56,403 nucleotides of DNA from Xanthobacteraceae bacterium (GTDB lineage: Bacteria; Pseudomonadota; Alphaproteobacteria; Rhizobiales; Xanthobacteraceae), in assembly GCA_019750915.1 (NCBI GenBank), contig JAIENY010000074.1:1-56403 (forward strand). Reading direction: 5' to 3'. The stretch's first letter is position 1. Each line of letters begins with the position of its first letter. Below, piece by piece: positions 26,418-35,559 of this stretch. The notes below the pieces were generated by a model, which was not told the origin of the DNA, ran no database searches, and saw nothing but the letters and a program-made list of their open reading frames with translations. The translations under genes were made by a program, and so were the position numbers.

Positions 26418-26437
26418 TAGTGGACATAAATCCACTA
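26418..26437. promoter_or_regulatory. TAGTGGA-N6-TCCACTA operator candidate before the MFS gene
   Basis: Seven-base arms TAGTGGA (26418-26424) and TCCACTA (26431-26437) are perfect reverse complements with a six-base spacer. They lie 21-40 bases upstream of the MFS start, where bound protein would block transcription. The same layout is found at 27241-27260. Confidence 0.68.
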
Positions 26438-26567
26438 TCGAAGAAGCAATGGACGTGCCAAATGCCTATTACGCAGAATCAATGGGTTAGCCGCTTCGCG
26501 CAGCGGCTGTGCCCGCGAGTGCGTGGCTGATGATTAAATTGCGGTGGATGCGCTTAGTTTTTGACCG

Positions 26568-27182
26568 TCAGCGCAGGCCAGACGAGTCGATGACGAGAAA
26601 ATACTCGCAAGGACCGGAACCGATGTTGGTGAAGGTATGTCCGGCATCGGCCTCGAAATAGAGGCTGTCACCTTCCGCCAGAACGATCGAACGGTCGCCA
26701 ACAGTCGCGTTGAGGCGGCCCTTCAGCAGATAGATGTATTCCGAAACGCCGCGCCGGTGCGCGACGAACTCGCCCGTCGTCGCCTTGGGCGGAAGGGTAT
26801 TGAGTACCCAATCAATGCCTCGCCCCGGCAAAACAGGCGAAATACAACGGCGCAGAAAGCCCGAGGTCTCATCCCGCAGCACCGGCTGCCGGGCCGCCGG
26901 AATGTGCAGAACTTCCCGCTCGGTCGCGGGCGCCATCAGTCTCGAAAAGGTGACGCCGAGTGCCTCGGCTAGGCGCGACAGCACCGCTGTGGACGGAACG
27001 GCCTCCGCCCGCTCGATCTTTGAGATCATCGAACGGCTGACGCCTGACAACTCCGCCAGCGCCTCCAGCGGCAAGCCGCGCTGTTTGCGATGGATTCGAA
27101 CCTCCTCCGCCAGAACTTCAAGCTGGGAGCGTTCGCCGTTGTCGGCCGGTTTGGATTTGGCTGCCGCGGATTTCGGAGACAT
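26568..27182 (-). CDS. XRE-family regulator with C-terminal cupin domain
   Basis: 204 residues. The helix-turn-helix is at about 18-75 (GLPLEALAELSGVSRSMISKIE, then PSTAVLSRLAEALGVTFSRL); the cupin beta-barrel is at about 125-203 (EYIYLLKGRLNATVGDRSIVLAEGDSLYFEADAGHTF). Regulators of this type sense small metabolites through the cupin and usually repress nearby catabolic genes. It is divergent from the DJ-1/PfpI gene, with a shared palindrome at 27241-27260, and upstream of the MFS gene; it is the best candidate for binding all three TAGTGGA-type sites. Confidence 0.9.
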   Translation of the reverse strand: MSPKSAAAKSKPADNGERSQLEVLAEEVRIHRKQRGLPLEALAELSGVSRSMISKIERAEAVPSTAVLSRLAEALGVTFSRLMAPATEREVLHIPAARQPVLRDETSGFLRRCISPVLPGRGIDWVLNTLPPKATTGEFVAHRRGVSEYIYLLKGRLNATVGDRSIVLAEGDSLYFEADAGHTFTNIGSGPCEYFLVIDSSGLR

Positions 27183-27240
27183 GGGCCTTCAACGAGGTTT
27201 TGTTGAGCGGACTTATAGCCGATTTTCGAGGCTTGTAGAT

Positions 27241-27260
27241 GAGTGGAAATAATTCTACTA
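27241..27260. promoter_or_regulatory. GAGTGGA-N6-TCTACTA operator candidate between regulator and DJ-1/PfpI gene
   Basis: Same spacing and nearly the same arms as the site at 26418-26437 (two mismatches to a perfect TAGTGGA/TCCACTA dyad). It lies 29 bases before the plus-strand DJ-1/PfpI start and 59 bases before the minus-strand regulator start, so it could control both. Confidence 0.6.
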
Positions 27261-27288
27261 AATAAGACGAAACGTCGCGGGTCTGACA

Positions 27289-27942
27289 ATGGGAATCGTT
27301 AAAGGGCCGTCCGAGCCAAGCCGGATCGGGATCATCGTTTATGACGGTGTCGAGCCGATCGACGTTGGCGGCACGGTCGGCGTCATCTCAATGGCTCAGC
27401 GTATCCTGCCCGGGCTGGACTACGTGCTCATCGCTGAACGGGCTGGCCCAATCAAACTCGCGAGCGGCCTCACGGTTCTCGCCGATACCGCTTTTGAGCA
27501 GGCTCCTCCTTGCGACACCTATATCGTGACGGGCGGACCGGGCTGGCGCGACCAAGTCAGCAACCCGGCGATGCTGACCTTTCTTGCGAAACATCAGCCC
27601 ACGCGGATGGCGTCGGTCTGCACCGGCGCCCTGATCCTCGCCGCATCCGGACAACTCGCCGACAAGACCGCGACCACGCGCCGGCGCGCCGTTGGCACTG
27701 AGGCCGATCCCCCGATTGATTTGCTCGCCACGCGGCACCGCGCTCACCGTGCCACGCCGGCGGCGATCGTCGATGACAATGGTACCGTCACCAGCGGCGG
27801 CGTCTCGCTCGCGATTGACGGAACGCTCTATGTGTTGGGAAAACTCTACGGCGATGACGTACGTGACGAGATCACATCGATCATCGAATACGATCGCGCC
27901 TTCGCAGCCAACCGCGATGCGCTAGGGCACATCGCGGTCTGA
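27289..27942 (+). CDS. DJ-1/PfpI (class I glutamine amidotransferase-like) family protein
   Basis: 217 residues. IGIIVYDGVEPIDVGGTVGV opens the fold, and SVCTGALILAASGQLADKTATT is the nucleophile elbow with the reactive Cys and following Thr, as in isonitrile hydratases and ThiJ/PfpI-like proteins. GGVSLAIDGTLYVLGKLYGDD ends the domain. The family includes hydratases, deglycases and chaperone-like proteins. Its divergent position to the XRE-cupin regulator suggests it belongs to the same regulon as the MFS and RidA genes; chemistry on an isonitrile or related N-containing compound is possible but unproven. Confidence 0.83.
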   Translation: MGIVKGPSEPSRIGIIVYDGVEPIDVGGTVGVISMAQRILPGLDYVLIAERAGPIKLASGLTVLADTAFEQAPPCDTYIVTGGPGWRDQVSNPAMLTFLAKHQPTRMASVCTGALILAASGQLADKTATTRRRAVGTEADPPIDLLATRHRAHRATPAAIVDDNGTVTSGGVSLAIDGTLYVLGKLYGDDVRDEITSIIEYDRAFAANRDALGHIAV

Positions 27943-27969
27943 ATTTACGATGCAGGATTCGCGATCGCC

Positions 27970-29595
27970 TTAGCCGACCGCTGCCTGTCCATCCCGGCGC
28001 GAGTCAGTTGCTGCCGTATAACCTTCAACGGCCGGATCACCCATCCGCCAGATGAACTGACCGGCGCCGAAATCCATATAGCTGTCGACCAGCGGAATGA
28101 TCTTGTGTCCGAGTTTTACAAGACCGTCCGCGGTGTTCGCATCCATATGCTTCTCGGCGTTCAGATTAAGACCCGACTCGAAGCGCCAGCGCGGCGCGTC
28201 GCATGCTGCCTGCGGATTCTGGTTGAAATCGATCATACGCACCAAAGTCTGGAGATGTCCCTGCGGCTGAATATTGCCGCCCATGACGCCGAAGCTCATA
28301 ACCGGCGCGCCATCGCGGGTCAAAAATCCGGGGATGATTGTGTGGAACGGGCGCTTGCGTGGCGCGACGCAGTTCGGGCTCGTTTCATCGAGAGTGAAGC
28401 CATAACCGCGATTCTGCAGCGACACGCCCCATTCGGGAATCACAACGCCAGAACCGAATCCCATGTAGTTGCTCTGGATAAAGCTCACCATCATGCCCGA
28501 GGAATCGGCGGCGGTGAGATAAATCGTTCCGCCCTTGACGGGATTGCCTGCCTTGAAGTCCTGCGCCTTCTTCGGATCGATCAGTCTCGCACGCTCGGCA
28601 AGGTAGCTGTCATCGAGCAGTTGTTCAGGTGTGACGTTCATCGCTGCGGGATCGCCAACATAACGATAGGTATCGGCGAAGGCGAGTTTCATCGCTTCGA
28701 TCTGGAGATGCTGCGCATCGACTGAATCCGCCGAGACACCGCTGAAATCAAAATGCGACAAAATCCCGAGCGCCATCAGCGCCGCGATGCCCTGTCCGTT
28801 TGGGGGAAGTTCATGAACGGTATAGCCGCGATAGTTTTTGGCGATTGGCGTTACCCATTCCGGCTTGAACGCTGCGAGGTCCGCCGCCGTCATCGCTCCG
28901 CCTTCGGCGCGAGCATGCCGCTCGAGGGTTACGGCGATTTCACCGCCATAGAGAGCGGCTCCGCGTGTCTCGGCAATCAGGCGCAGGGCCTTGGCCGCGG
29001 CCGGAAATGTAAAGCGTTCGCCGACATGCGGCGCGCGGCCCCACGGCAGAAACGTCTCGGCATAACCCGGCTGCTTCACCAGATTCGGCAGGCCGGCGGC
29101 GCCAACCCATTTATGCTGAATGGCGGTCGGGACCAGGTAGCCGCGCTCGGCGATTTCAATGGCAGGCTCCAGCAAATCTGCGAAAGGGAGCTTGCCGAAG
29201 CGCTCCGACAACGCCACCCAGCTCGCGACTGCGCCCGGAACGGTCGCGCTGTCCCATCCGCGCATCGGCAATGCCTTCGCGTCCTTTCCGTATTTCGAAC
29301 GGAAATACTCCGGCGTCCATGCCGCGGGAGCAAACCCGGAGGAATTCAGACCGTGAAGCTGCTTGCCGTCCCACAAAATGCAGAACGCATCCGAACCCAA
29401 ACCGTTGCTGCAAGGCTCGACGATCGTCATCGTGGCCGCAGCCGCGATAGTCGCGTCGACCGCATTGCCGCCCCTCCAGAGCATTTTCATCCCGGCCTGT
29501 GCCGCCAGCGGATGTGTCGTCGAGACGACGTTGTTGCCGAACACCGGCATACGGCGAGACGGATAGCCCGCCGCCCAGTCAAAAGATGAGTTCAT
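27970..29595 (-). CDS. Gamma-glutamyltransferase-family hydrolase (YwrD-like)
   Basis: 541 residues from ATG at 29595 (AGGA seven bases upstream). N-terminal YPSRRMPVFGNNVVSTTHPLAAQAG and VEPCSNGLGSDAFCI match the YwrD-type branch, and the autocleavage/nucleophile Thr is T357 in KGGTIYLTAADSSG. No signal peptide is visible, unlike the periplasmic Ggt, so it is probably cytoplasmic. The family transfers or hydrolyses gamma-glutamyl groups from glutathione-like compounds. It is the last gene of the 37888-27970 operon, 46 bases after a Cds1-like gene, and may process a gamma-glutamyl or thiol conjugate. Confidence 0.87.
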   Translation of the reverse strand: MNSSFDWAAGYPSRRMPVFGNNVVSTTHPLAAQAGMKMLWRGGNAVDATIAAAATMTIVEPCSNGLGSDAFCILWDGKQLHGLNSSGFAPAAWTPEYFRSKYGKDAKALPMRGWDSATVPGAVASWVALSERFGKLPFADLLEPAIEIAERGYLVPTAIQHKWVGAAGLPNLVKQPGYAETFLPWGRAPHVGERFTFPAAAKALRLIAETRGAALYGGEIAVTLERHARAEGGAMTAADLAAFKPEWVTPIAKNYRGYTVHELPPNGQGIAALMALGILSHFDFSGVSADSVDAQHLQIEAMKLAFADTYRYVGDPAAMNVTPEQLLDDSYLAERARLIDPKKAQDFKAGNPVKGGTIYLTAADSSGMMVSFIQSNYMGFGSGVVIPEWGVSLQNRGYGFTLDETSPNCVAPRKRPFHTIIPGFLTRDGAPVMSFGVMGGNIQPQGHLQTLVRMIDFNQNPQAACDAPRWRFESGLNLNAEKHMDANTADGLVKLGHKIIPLVDSYMDFGAGQFIWRMGDPAVEGYTAATDSRRDGQAAVG

Positions 29596-29641
29596 CCCGA
29601 ATCCTACAGTCAAGTTTTGCCTGAACGATGCACGCACGCCC

Positions 29642-30727
29642 TCAGTGGGCGTCGCCGAACACCGTCTCCAACTGAGTCAATGTCGGTGAGATATCGAATC
29701 CTTGGCTCGCAAGCCATCCATCATCATACAAAGTTGATCGATAGCGCTCGCCCGAGTCGCACAGCAACGTCACGACCGAACCTGTATTTCCGTTGCTGAC
29801 CATATCCCGAATGAGATGAAAAACGCCGCAAATGTTGGTGCCTGTCGACCCGCCACAGGGCCGGCCGAGTATTTCGCTGAGCCTGCGGGCTGCGGCAATG
29901 CTCTCGACATCGGGCACGGCGACGACGCAATCCACCAGATCCGGCATGAAGGACGGCTCGACCTGCGTTCGGCCAATTCCCTCGATCACGCTGGAGCAGC
30001 CCTTCACGCGCATCACGCTGCGGTCCGCGTAATGCTGATAAAATACGGACGAGGATGGATCAGCAACACAAAGCCGGGTTGCATATTGGCGATAGCGGAT
30101 AAACCGGCCGATGGTGGCCGCGGTACCGCCGGTGCCCGCGCCGCAGACCACCCAACTCGGAATCGGATCCGCCTCTTTCGACACCTGTGAGAAAATCGAT
30201 TCCGCTATATTGTTGTTGCCGCGCCAGTCGGTTGCACGTTCGGCGAACGTGAACTGATCCATGTAGTGGCCATTGAGTTCGGCCGCGAGCCGATGTGCCG
30301 TCTCCGCAGTATCCCGGCCATCGATGAGATACGACTCACCGCCGTGAAATGCGATGGCAGCGATTTTTTCGGCAGAAGTCGAGCGCGGCATCACAGCGAT
30401 AAAGCGCAAGCCGAGCAGCCGGGCAAAATAAGCCTCCGAAATCGCGGTTGACCCTGACGATGCCTCAATGATGGTAGTTTCAGGCCCGATCCAGTTATTG
30501 CAGAGCGCATAGAGAAACATCGAGCGCGCGAGACGATGCTTGAGGCTGCCCGTCGGATGGCTCGACTCGTCCTTGAGATAAAGGGTAATGCCGGGAACGC
30601 GCGGCAACTCGACCCGGATCAGATGCGTATCGGCCGAGCGGTTGAAGTCGGTTTCGATCAACTGAACGGCGTGCGCGACCCAGTTGGCATCACGGAGCTT
30701 CTCATTTCTTGGATAAATGACTTCCAT
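29642..30727 (-). CDS. PLP-dependent cysteine synthase-family enzyme (Cds1-type cysteine desulfhydrase-like)
   Basis: 361 residues from ATG at 30727, overlapping the acyl-CoA ligase stop (TGATG); a GTG one codon earlier is possible. Fold-type II: the PLP lysine is in [17 protein letters not shown] (about K63), the Asn loop is [18 protein letters not shown], and the glycine loop is [16 protein letters not shown]. The [10 protein letters not shown] stretch and long C-terminus resemble mycobacterial Cds1 rather than CysK. Cds1 releases sulfide from cysteine. In this operon it may act on a cysteine-containing product set free by the gamma-glutamyltransferase. Confidence 0.8.
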   Translation of the reverse strand: MEVIYPRNEKLRDANWVAHAVQLIETDFNRSADTHLIRVELPRVPGITLYLKDESSHPTGSLKHRLARSMFLYALCNNWIGPETTIIEASSGSTAISEAYFARLLGLRFIAVMPRSTSAEKIAAIAFHGGESYLIDGRDTAETAHRLAAELNGHYMDQFTFAERATDWRGNNNIAESIFSQVSKEADPIPSWVVCGAGTGGTAATIGRFIRYRQYATRLCVADPSSSVFYQHYADRSVMRVKGCSSVIEGIGRTQVEPSFMPDLVDCVVAVPDVESIAAARRLSEILGRPCGGSTGTNICGVFHLIRDMVSNGNTGSVVTLLCDSGERYRSTLYDDGWLASQGFDISPTLTQLETVFGDAH

Positions 30728-32241
30728 CACGCAGACCGCAGTTCCGCCTCAGCACGCTGACGCAGCGCCGCGCGGTCGATCTTGTTGGTGGAGGCGAGAA
30801 GCATTTGGTCAAGAAACCAGATGCGGCGGGGGTGCTGATAGGCAGGCGCATTCGCCAGCACATATTTCTTGAGCCCTTCCTCGTCGATGGTCGCGCCGGG
30901 ACGTTTCACGACGAAAGCGACGGGTTTGGTGCCTTTAATGTCATCCTCGACCGGCACCACACAGGCCTGCACGACATCGGGGTGGGCTTCCAGCACGGCC
31001 TCGACTTCGCCCGGGAAGATGTTTTCGCCGCCGCTGACGAACATGTCGTCGGTGCGTCCCATGAAGTAGTAGAAGCCTTGATCGTCGCGGCGGAAAACAT
31101 CCGACGTGTCGTAACCCCCCTCTGGCGTGATCGGCGAGCGCACATCCGGCCGGTTGTGATAACCCAGCATCACGGCAGGACTCTTCATTTGCAAAACACC
31201 GCTGAGCGGTGCGTCAGGACCGGCCAGGCGCACCGACACTTCCGGATGCGGATAACCGACCGAACTGATCGGCGTCGGAAGGCCATCGGGATGGCGGCCG
31301 AATACGATAGGACCGCCCTCGGTGGTGCCATAGGCATTGATGATACTGGCGTTCGGTAGAAGTTCGCGGATCTGGTGTGCCAGCGTATCGTTTACAGGCG
31401 CCGAGCCCATGCGCACAATGCGCACGCTCGAGAGATCGGCGTGCACGAGCGCGTCTTTCTCCCTGAGCATCATCGCGATCATCGGAGGCACGGCCGTCAG
31501 CCATGTGCAACGATAGCGGCTGATCGCCTCGATATAGGCCACCGCCTGAAACTGCGGCAACATGATCGCTGTTGCGCCGCTGGCGCAAACCAGAATTGCG
31601 AGTGCCAGCGCATTCATGTGATAGAGCGGCGCTGCGATCAGAATGCGCTCATCATGCAGATCGAATTCGTTTCGCCGTGTGTTCGCAACCCAGATGTGCG
31701 AGGCGTGCGACAGCAGGACGCCCTTGGGACGTCCTGTCGATCCGGAGGTGTAGAGGCTCAGCGCAGGTTCGTCGGCATTCGGTGCGATCGGGGTGAACGG
31801 GCCCGGATCGAGCAACGAAGCGACGCCGTCTGCGCCCATACCGTCGAAATTGACGAAAACCACGCCGGGAAATCTCCCAGGATCAACCGAGGCGCTGCGT
31901 TCGTCATCGTAAATTACGAGCCGTGCACCGCAGTCTGCGATCACCTGGGCGATGGTCGCGGGAGGAAATTTGAAATTGACCGGAACCGGCACGACACCTG
32001 CACGCATTGCACCGAATGTCAGCGCAACATAATCAGGCCGGTTCGCAGCCAGGATCGCGATGCGGTCGCCGCGCACGATTCCCTTCCTGGTCAAGCCGCG
32101 CGCAAAAGCATCGGCCATCGCGTCAAACGCGCCGCGCGTCATGACGGACTCGCGGCCGTCCAGACCGACTCCGATGATGAGCGGGCACTCCGGACTATCG
32201 GTGCGGCGAACAAAGTCACCGAGGTTACCAGGCAAGCTCAT
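30727..32241 (-). CDS. Acyl-CoA synthetase (AMP-forming acyl/aryl acid ligase)
   Basis: 504 residues from ATG at 32241, overlapping the VOC gene stop (ATGA); an upstream ATG at 32322 would sit inside that gene. Motifs: ATP loop [50 protein letters not shown] and the C-terminal catalytic lysine in [11 protein letters not shown]. It activates a carboxylic acid to its CoA thioester. With the thioesterase, VOC protein and MDR oxidoreductase it forms a typical acid-degradation set for the compound brought in by the ABC importer. Confidence 0.9.
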   Translation of the reverse strand: MSLPGNLGDFVRRTDSPECPLIIGVGLDGRESVMTRGAFDAMADAFARGLTRKGIVRGDRIAILAANRPDYVALTFGAMRAGVVPVPVNFKFPPATIAQVIADCGARLVIYDDERSASVDPGRFPGVVFVNFDGMGADGVASLLDPGPFTPIAPNADEPALSLYTSGSTGRPKGVLLSHASHIWVANTRRNEFDLHDERILIAAPLYHMNALALAILVCASGATAIMLPQFQAVAYIEAISRYRCTWLTAVPPMIAMMLREKDALVHADLSSVRIVRMGSAPVNDTLAHQIRELLPNASIINAYGTTEGGPIVFGRHPDGLPTPISSVGYPHPEVSVRLAGPDAPLSGVLQMKSPAVMLGYHNRPDVRSPITPEGGYDTSDVFRRDDQGFYYFMGRTDDMFVSGGENIFPGEVEAVLEAHPDVVQACVVPVEDDIKGTKPVAFVVKRPGATIDEEGLKKYVLANAPAYQHPRRIWFLDQMLLASTNKIDRAALRQRAEAELRSA

Positions 32242-33023
32242 TGATTGCTCCGGCACGTCAAGTTCAGAGCAAGATCTGGCAGCGCCAAAGTGGCCTCGCG
32301 TGAAGGCGAAATCCATTCCCATACGACACTCTCCAACAAGGCCGCGCGCCGGGCGATGTCATCCAGATTATCGAACACCAGTTCGACCGTCACAAAGTGC
32401 GCCTTGGTACCATCGACAATACGAATTTCTGCATCGTCGAGCGGAACAACCCAGCCGCTCGAGCTCAGCTCGAGCGTGCTCGCACAAGCTGCCGCGTACC
32501 GGCGTGCATCGGCCTCGGCGGTCGGGCTTTCGATTACGAAGCGTTCGATCAAGCGGAAGCCATTAGGATGCAATAGCCATTCATCCCGCCAGACGAGTTC
32601 CGGCGTCAGATGTTCGCAGAAATAGACCCGTCCGCCCGAAAAAGTATCCAGAGGAAAGCGAACCGTCCTGAAGCGCGCGTCAAGCATCTTGCCCTTGATC
32701 TCGACTGGCCGCGAAAACGCACCAACCGGCTGCGCAGGTAACCCGGCTTCCTTGAGCCGCACGTAGTCGGCATCCGCATTGTCGCTTCGGAAAACGAGCC
32801 CGTTCAGTCCGTACGGACTGTCAAGAACCTCCTGTCGCTGCAATCCCTCCTCCGGCACGCCTACGAGTTCGAGGTAGGCACCTCTGGTCATCATCAGATG
32901 ATTGATCGAACCCAGCGTGTGATAGCCGCGCGGCGTCAACGTGAATCCCAGCGCCGCGAAACATTGGACCGCAGAGTCCATGTTTCGCAGCGCGTTGACG
33001 ACGACATGATCGAGCATCGTCAT
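32238..33023 (-). CDS. VOC-superfamily protein (glyoxalase-like domain)
   Basis: 261 residues. MLDHVVVNALRNMDSAVQCFAALGFTLTPRGYHTLGSINHLMM holds the first beta-alpha-beta unit with a metal-ligand His (LDH), and GAYLELVG is the companion Glu strand. A second half (ERFVIESPTAEADARRYAAA, VPLDDAEIRIVDG) gives a paired fold. VOC enzymes include isomerases, extradiol dioxygenases and lyases; which one this is cannot be told. It lies nine bases after the thioesterase gene and overlaps the ligase gene. Confidence 0.78.
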   Translation of the reverse strand: MTMLDHVVVNALRNMDSAVQCFAALGFTLTPRGYHTLGSINHLMMTRGAYLELVGVPEEGLQRQEVLDSPYGLNGLVFRSDNADADYVRLKEAGLPAQPVGAFSRPVEIKGKMLDARFRTVRFPLDTFSGGRVYFCEHLTPELVWRDEWLLHPNGFRLIERFVIESPTAEADARRYAAACASTLELSSSGWVVPLDDAEIRIVDGTKAHFVTVELVFDNLDDIARRAALLESVVWEWISPSREATLALPDLALNLTCRSNQ

Positions 33024-33032
33024 GGAAGCCTC

Positions 33033-33452
33033 TTAGGCCGCCTGTGGCATCATGTAGACGCCGCGGCCGCTCGCCAGAAGCTTGCCCGAGGAATCAAGAA
33101 TCTGTGCCTCCGACACGCTGATCTGGCTGCCGAACCTGATGACCTTACCGACACAGGTAAGGTCGCCCTGCATGGCCGCGCGATGATAATCGACACGCAG
33201 ATCGACAGTCGGAACGCCGCGTCCGGTCTTCGACACCAAAGCCCAATCGGCAGTCAGATCGACCAGTGTCGCCAAGATGCCACCGTGCGTGTAACCACGA
33301 TCGGCATTTACCACCCATTCGGGACGCCAGGTTGCCTTGATGCGGATGGTGCCTTCACCGACCTCCTCGACTTTCAAGCCGAGCCATTGATGAAAGGGAC
33401 CACGCAAAAGCGCTGCTTCAACCTGCTCTTTGGTCATTGGGGTTTCCGACAT
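33033..33452 (-). CDS. PaaI-type hotdog thioesterase
   Basis: 139 residues. The hotdog core reads GPFHQWLGLKVEEVGEGTIRI, then NADRGYTHGGILATLVDLTADWAL with the family motif HGGILATLVD, and TVDLRVDYHRAAMQGDL. Such enzymes hydrolyse aryl- or short acyl-CoA thioesters. It lies 11 bases after the MDR oxidoreductase gene and 9 bases before the VOC gene. Confidence 0.88.
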   Translation of the reverse strand: MSETPMTKEQVEAALLRGPFHQWLGLKVEEVGEGTIRIKATWRPEWVVNADRGYTHGGILATLVDLTADWALVSKTGRGVPTVDLRVDYHRAAMQGDLTCVGKVIRFGSQISVSEAQILDSSGKLLASGRGVYMMPQAA

Positions 33453-33463
33453 GGTTCAAGCTT

Positions 33464-34480
33464 TCAAGGAGTGACGACGATCTTGCCCATGACCTCGCGG
33501 TCACGGATCATGCGAAGGCCTTCCGCCGCCTCTTCAAGCGGCAGGACCTTGTCGACAACAGGCTTCAGGGTTCCGGCCTGGATCATGTCCATCAGCGCGG
33601 AAAGGTTCTCGTGATAGAAGCTGTTCGAGCCGATGATCTTCAGTTCGAAGCTCCAAATGTAGCGGAGATCTTCCTTCGGATCGTGGCCGGCGGTCGCGCC
33701 GCACACCAGAATGATGCCGCCGCGCTTCACGCATCGCAGTGACGGCACCCAGGTGTCGCCGCCCGTGAAGTTGACCACCACATCAACGCCGCCGGCATAA
33801 CCGCGACGCTCAGGCTTGCCGTACTGCTGAATCGCCCATTTCGAGAAATCGGTTTCTCTGTAGTTGACGACATGATCTGCACCCAGCTCTTTGAGACGGG
33901 CCACCTTGTCTTCACTGCCGGCGCAGGCGATCACTTCCGCGCCCATCTGTTTGGCAAGCATGACGCAGCCGGTGCCGACGCCCCCGCTCGCGCCAAGAAC
34001 CAAAACCTTGTCACCCTTCTTAACGGTGTTGTGCGTCACCAGCATGCGGTGCGCCGTACCGTAAGCGACCGGCAAGGAAGCCGCGTCAACAAAGCTGACA
34101 TCCGGCGGCATCTTGATGAGCTGACCGGCGGACACAGCACAATATTCGGCCATGCCGCCATCGAGCATCTCCCCCATCAAGCCCTTGCCGGGATTGAGCG
34201 GGTTGACCAATACACGATCACCGATCTTCCAGCCTTCGACGCCTTCGCCGACCTCTGTGATTTCACCGGCCATATCGAGACCGATGATCACCGGCAGCGG
34301 CACCTTGATGCCCGGCATGCCCTTGACCGTAAACACGTCATGATAGTTGAACGATGACGCGCGAACGCGGATGACAACATGTCCCGGTGTCGCGGCTGGA
34401 GCCGGATGATCGTTGACCACGGCGAGATCACTGATGTCGCCGTGGTGCTTGAGCAACAGGGCCTTCATAGTCTTAGACAT
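33464..34480 (-). CDS. MDR-family NAD(P)H oxidoreductase (zinc-independent, quinone-oxidoreductase-like)
   Basis: 338 residues. The cofactor loop LGASGGVGTGCVMLAKQMGA is present, and PVIIGLDMAGEITEVGEGVEGWKIGDRVLV is the family hallmark. The position of the catalytic zinc-binding Cys reads SFNYHDVF and the four structural Cys are missing, so it is closer to zinc-free quinone oxidoreductases/enoyl reductases than to alcohol dehydrogenases. The likely role is reduction of an unsaturated acyl or carbonyl intermediate of the operon's pathway. Confidence 0.87.
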   Translation of the reverse strand: MSKTMKALLLKHHGDISDLAVVNDHPAPAATPGHVVIRVRASSFNYHDVFTVKGMPGIKVPLPVIIGLDMAGEITEVGEGVEGWKIGDRVLVNPLNPGKGLMGEMLDGGMAEYCAVSAGQLIKMPPDVSFVDAASLPVAYGTAHRMLVTHNTVKKGDKVLVLGASGGVGTGCVMLAKQMGAEVIACAGSEDKVARLKELGADHVVNYRETDFSKWAIQQYGKPERRGYAGGVDVVVNFTGGDTWVPSLRCVKRGGIILVCGATAGHDPKEDLRYIWSFELKIIGSNSFYHENLSALMDMIQAGTLKPVVDKVLPLEEAAEGLRMIRDREVMGKIVVTP

Positions 34481-34535
34481 TACTCACTCTTTCTCTCTCT
34501 GGCGTTTCCGACTGCCGCACTCCGGCGGCTGGCCG

Positions 34536-35516
34536 TTACTTGATTGACTTCGATTGTTCGTAGGGACCTGCCACCAGCGCAGAATCCGGCAACGTGCCCT
34601 TCACGACGCCCACGCCCTTGAAGACGTCAAACTCAGCTTTCAGCGAAGCGATGTCGGAAGGTTCCATGGAGACAGTGTAGATGCCGTCCCACAGCGCTGC
34701 GTAAGCCTTCGCTTCTTTTTCAGGGATATTTCCAGCTTCCATCAGGGCCTTTGCGACACCTGCTTTGTCGGCCTTCCCGGCATTGAAGGCGTTACGCATC
34801 GCGGCAACCACCTTCGCCGCGTCGGCCGGGTTGGTCTTTAGCCAGTCATTGCTCATCAGACCTACGCCGAGGACCGGCAAGCCGTCCTTTTTCGTCAGCT
34901 TCTTCCATTCTTCGCGGAACGTGCCGATCTTCTTCAGCTTCAGATCCGGAAGCAAGGCGAGCGTGACGGTTCGCAACGCAGCCGCATCAATATCCTTCTG
35001 CGCAAGGAATTGAGCGAGACGCGAATCATTGCCCGGCACGGCCTGAAAATCGGCCGTCTGCATACCGTAATTGTTGACCAGAATCGCCGAGGCGATCGCA
35101 GCCGTGGCACTGCCCGCCGGCGACATACCGACCTTCTTGCCCTTGAGCTCGGCAAGCGAGGCAATTGGCGAGTCCTGCAAAACAACGAAATCCAGATCCG
35201 CCGCTTGAGTCACCAGCACGATGCTCATCGGCAGGCCATCGGACGCGACACTGAAAGCGCTACCGGCGCTTGCGCCGATCGCAAAATCGATACTGCCCGC
35301 GGCCATTGCCTTCGTCGGCGCGTTTACATCCGGAAACTTGACGTATTCAACTTCGAGGCCTTGCTTCTCCATAAATTTTCCGGCTTCGAGATACGAGCCG
35401 AACCCAAGGCTTACCCCCGAGCTCCAGTAGCCGATGCGAACCTTGGCGGCCTCAGCCGGGGCAAAACCCAGCGCGGAAAATGCAACTGCACAGGCAAACA
35501 ATCTAGCAAGTTTCAT
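34536..35516 (-). CDS. ABC transporter substrate-binding protein (sulfonate/nitrate type)
   Basis: 326 residues from ATG at 35516 (GGGG seven bases upstream), which begins a clean signal peptide MKLARLFACAVAFSALGFAPAEA. The mature part is SsuA/NMT1-like (VRIGYWSSGVSLGFGSYLEAGKFMEKQG, then KAMAAGSIDFAIGASAGSA and GKKVGMSPAGSATAAIASAILV). Together with the next two genes it forms a second NitT/TauT-type importer, not closely similar to the one at 11-13.8 kb. Confidence 0.88.
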   Translation of the reverse strand: MKLARLFACAVAFSALGFAPAEAAKVRIGYWSSGVSLGFGSYLEAGKFMEKQGLEVEYVKFPDVNAPTKAMAAGSIDFAIGASAGSAFSVASDGLPMSIVLVTQAADLDFVVLQDSPIASLAELKGKKVGMSPAGSATAAIASAILVNNYGMQTADFQAVPGNDSRLAQFLAQKDIDAAALRTVTLALLPDLKLKKIGTFREEWKKLTKKDGLPVLGVGLMSNDWLKTNPADAAKVVAAMRNAFNAGKADKAGVAKALMEAGNIPEKEAKAYAALWDGIYTVSMEPSDIASLKAEFDVFKGVGVVKGTLPDSALVAGPYEQSKSIK

Positions 35517-35559
35517 GGACATACCCCGTCGTTGGCAAATTTTGTGGGAGATCACGGCA

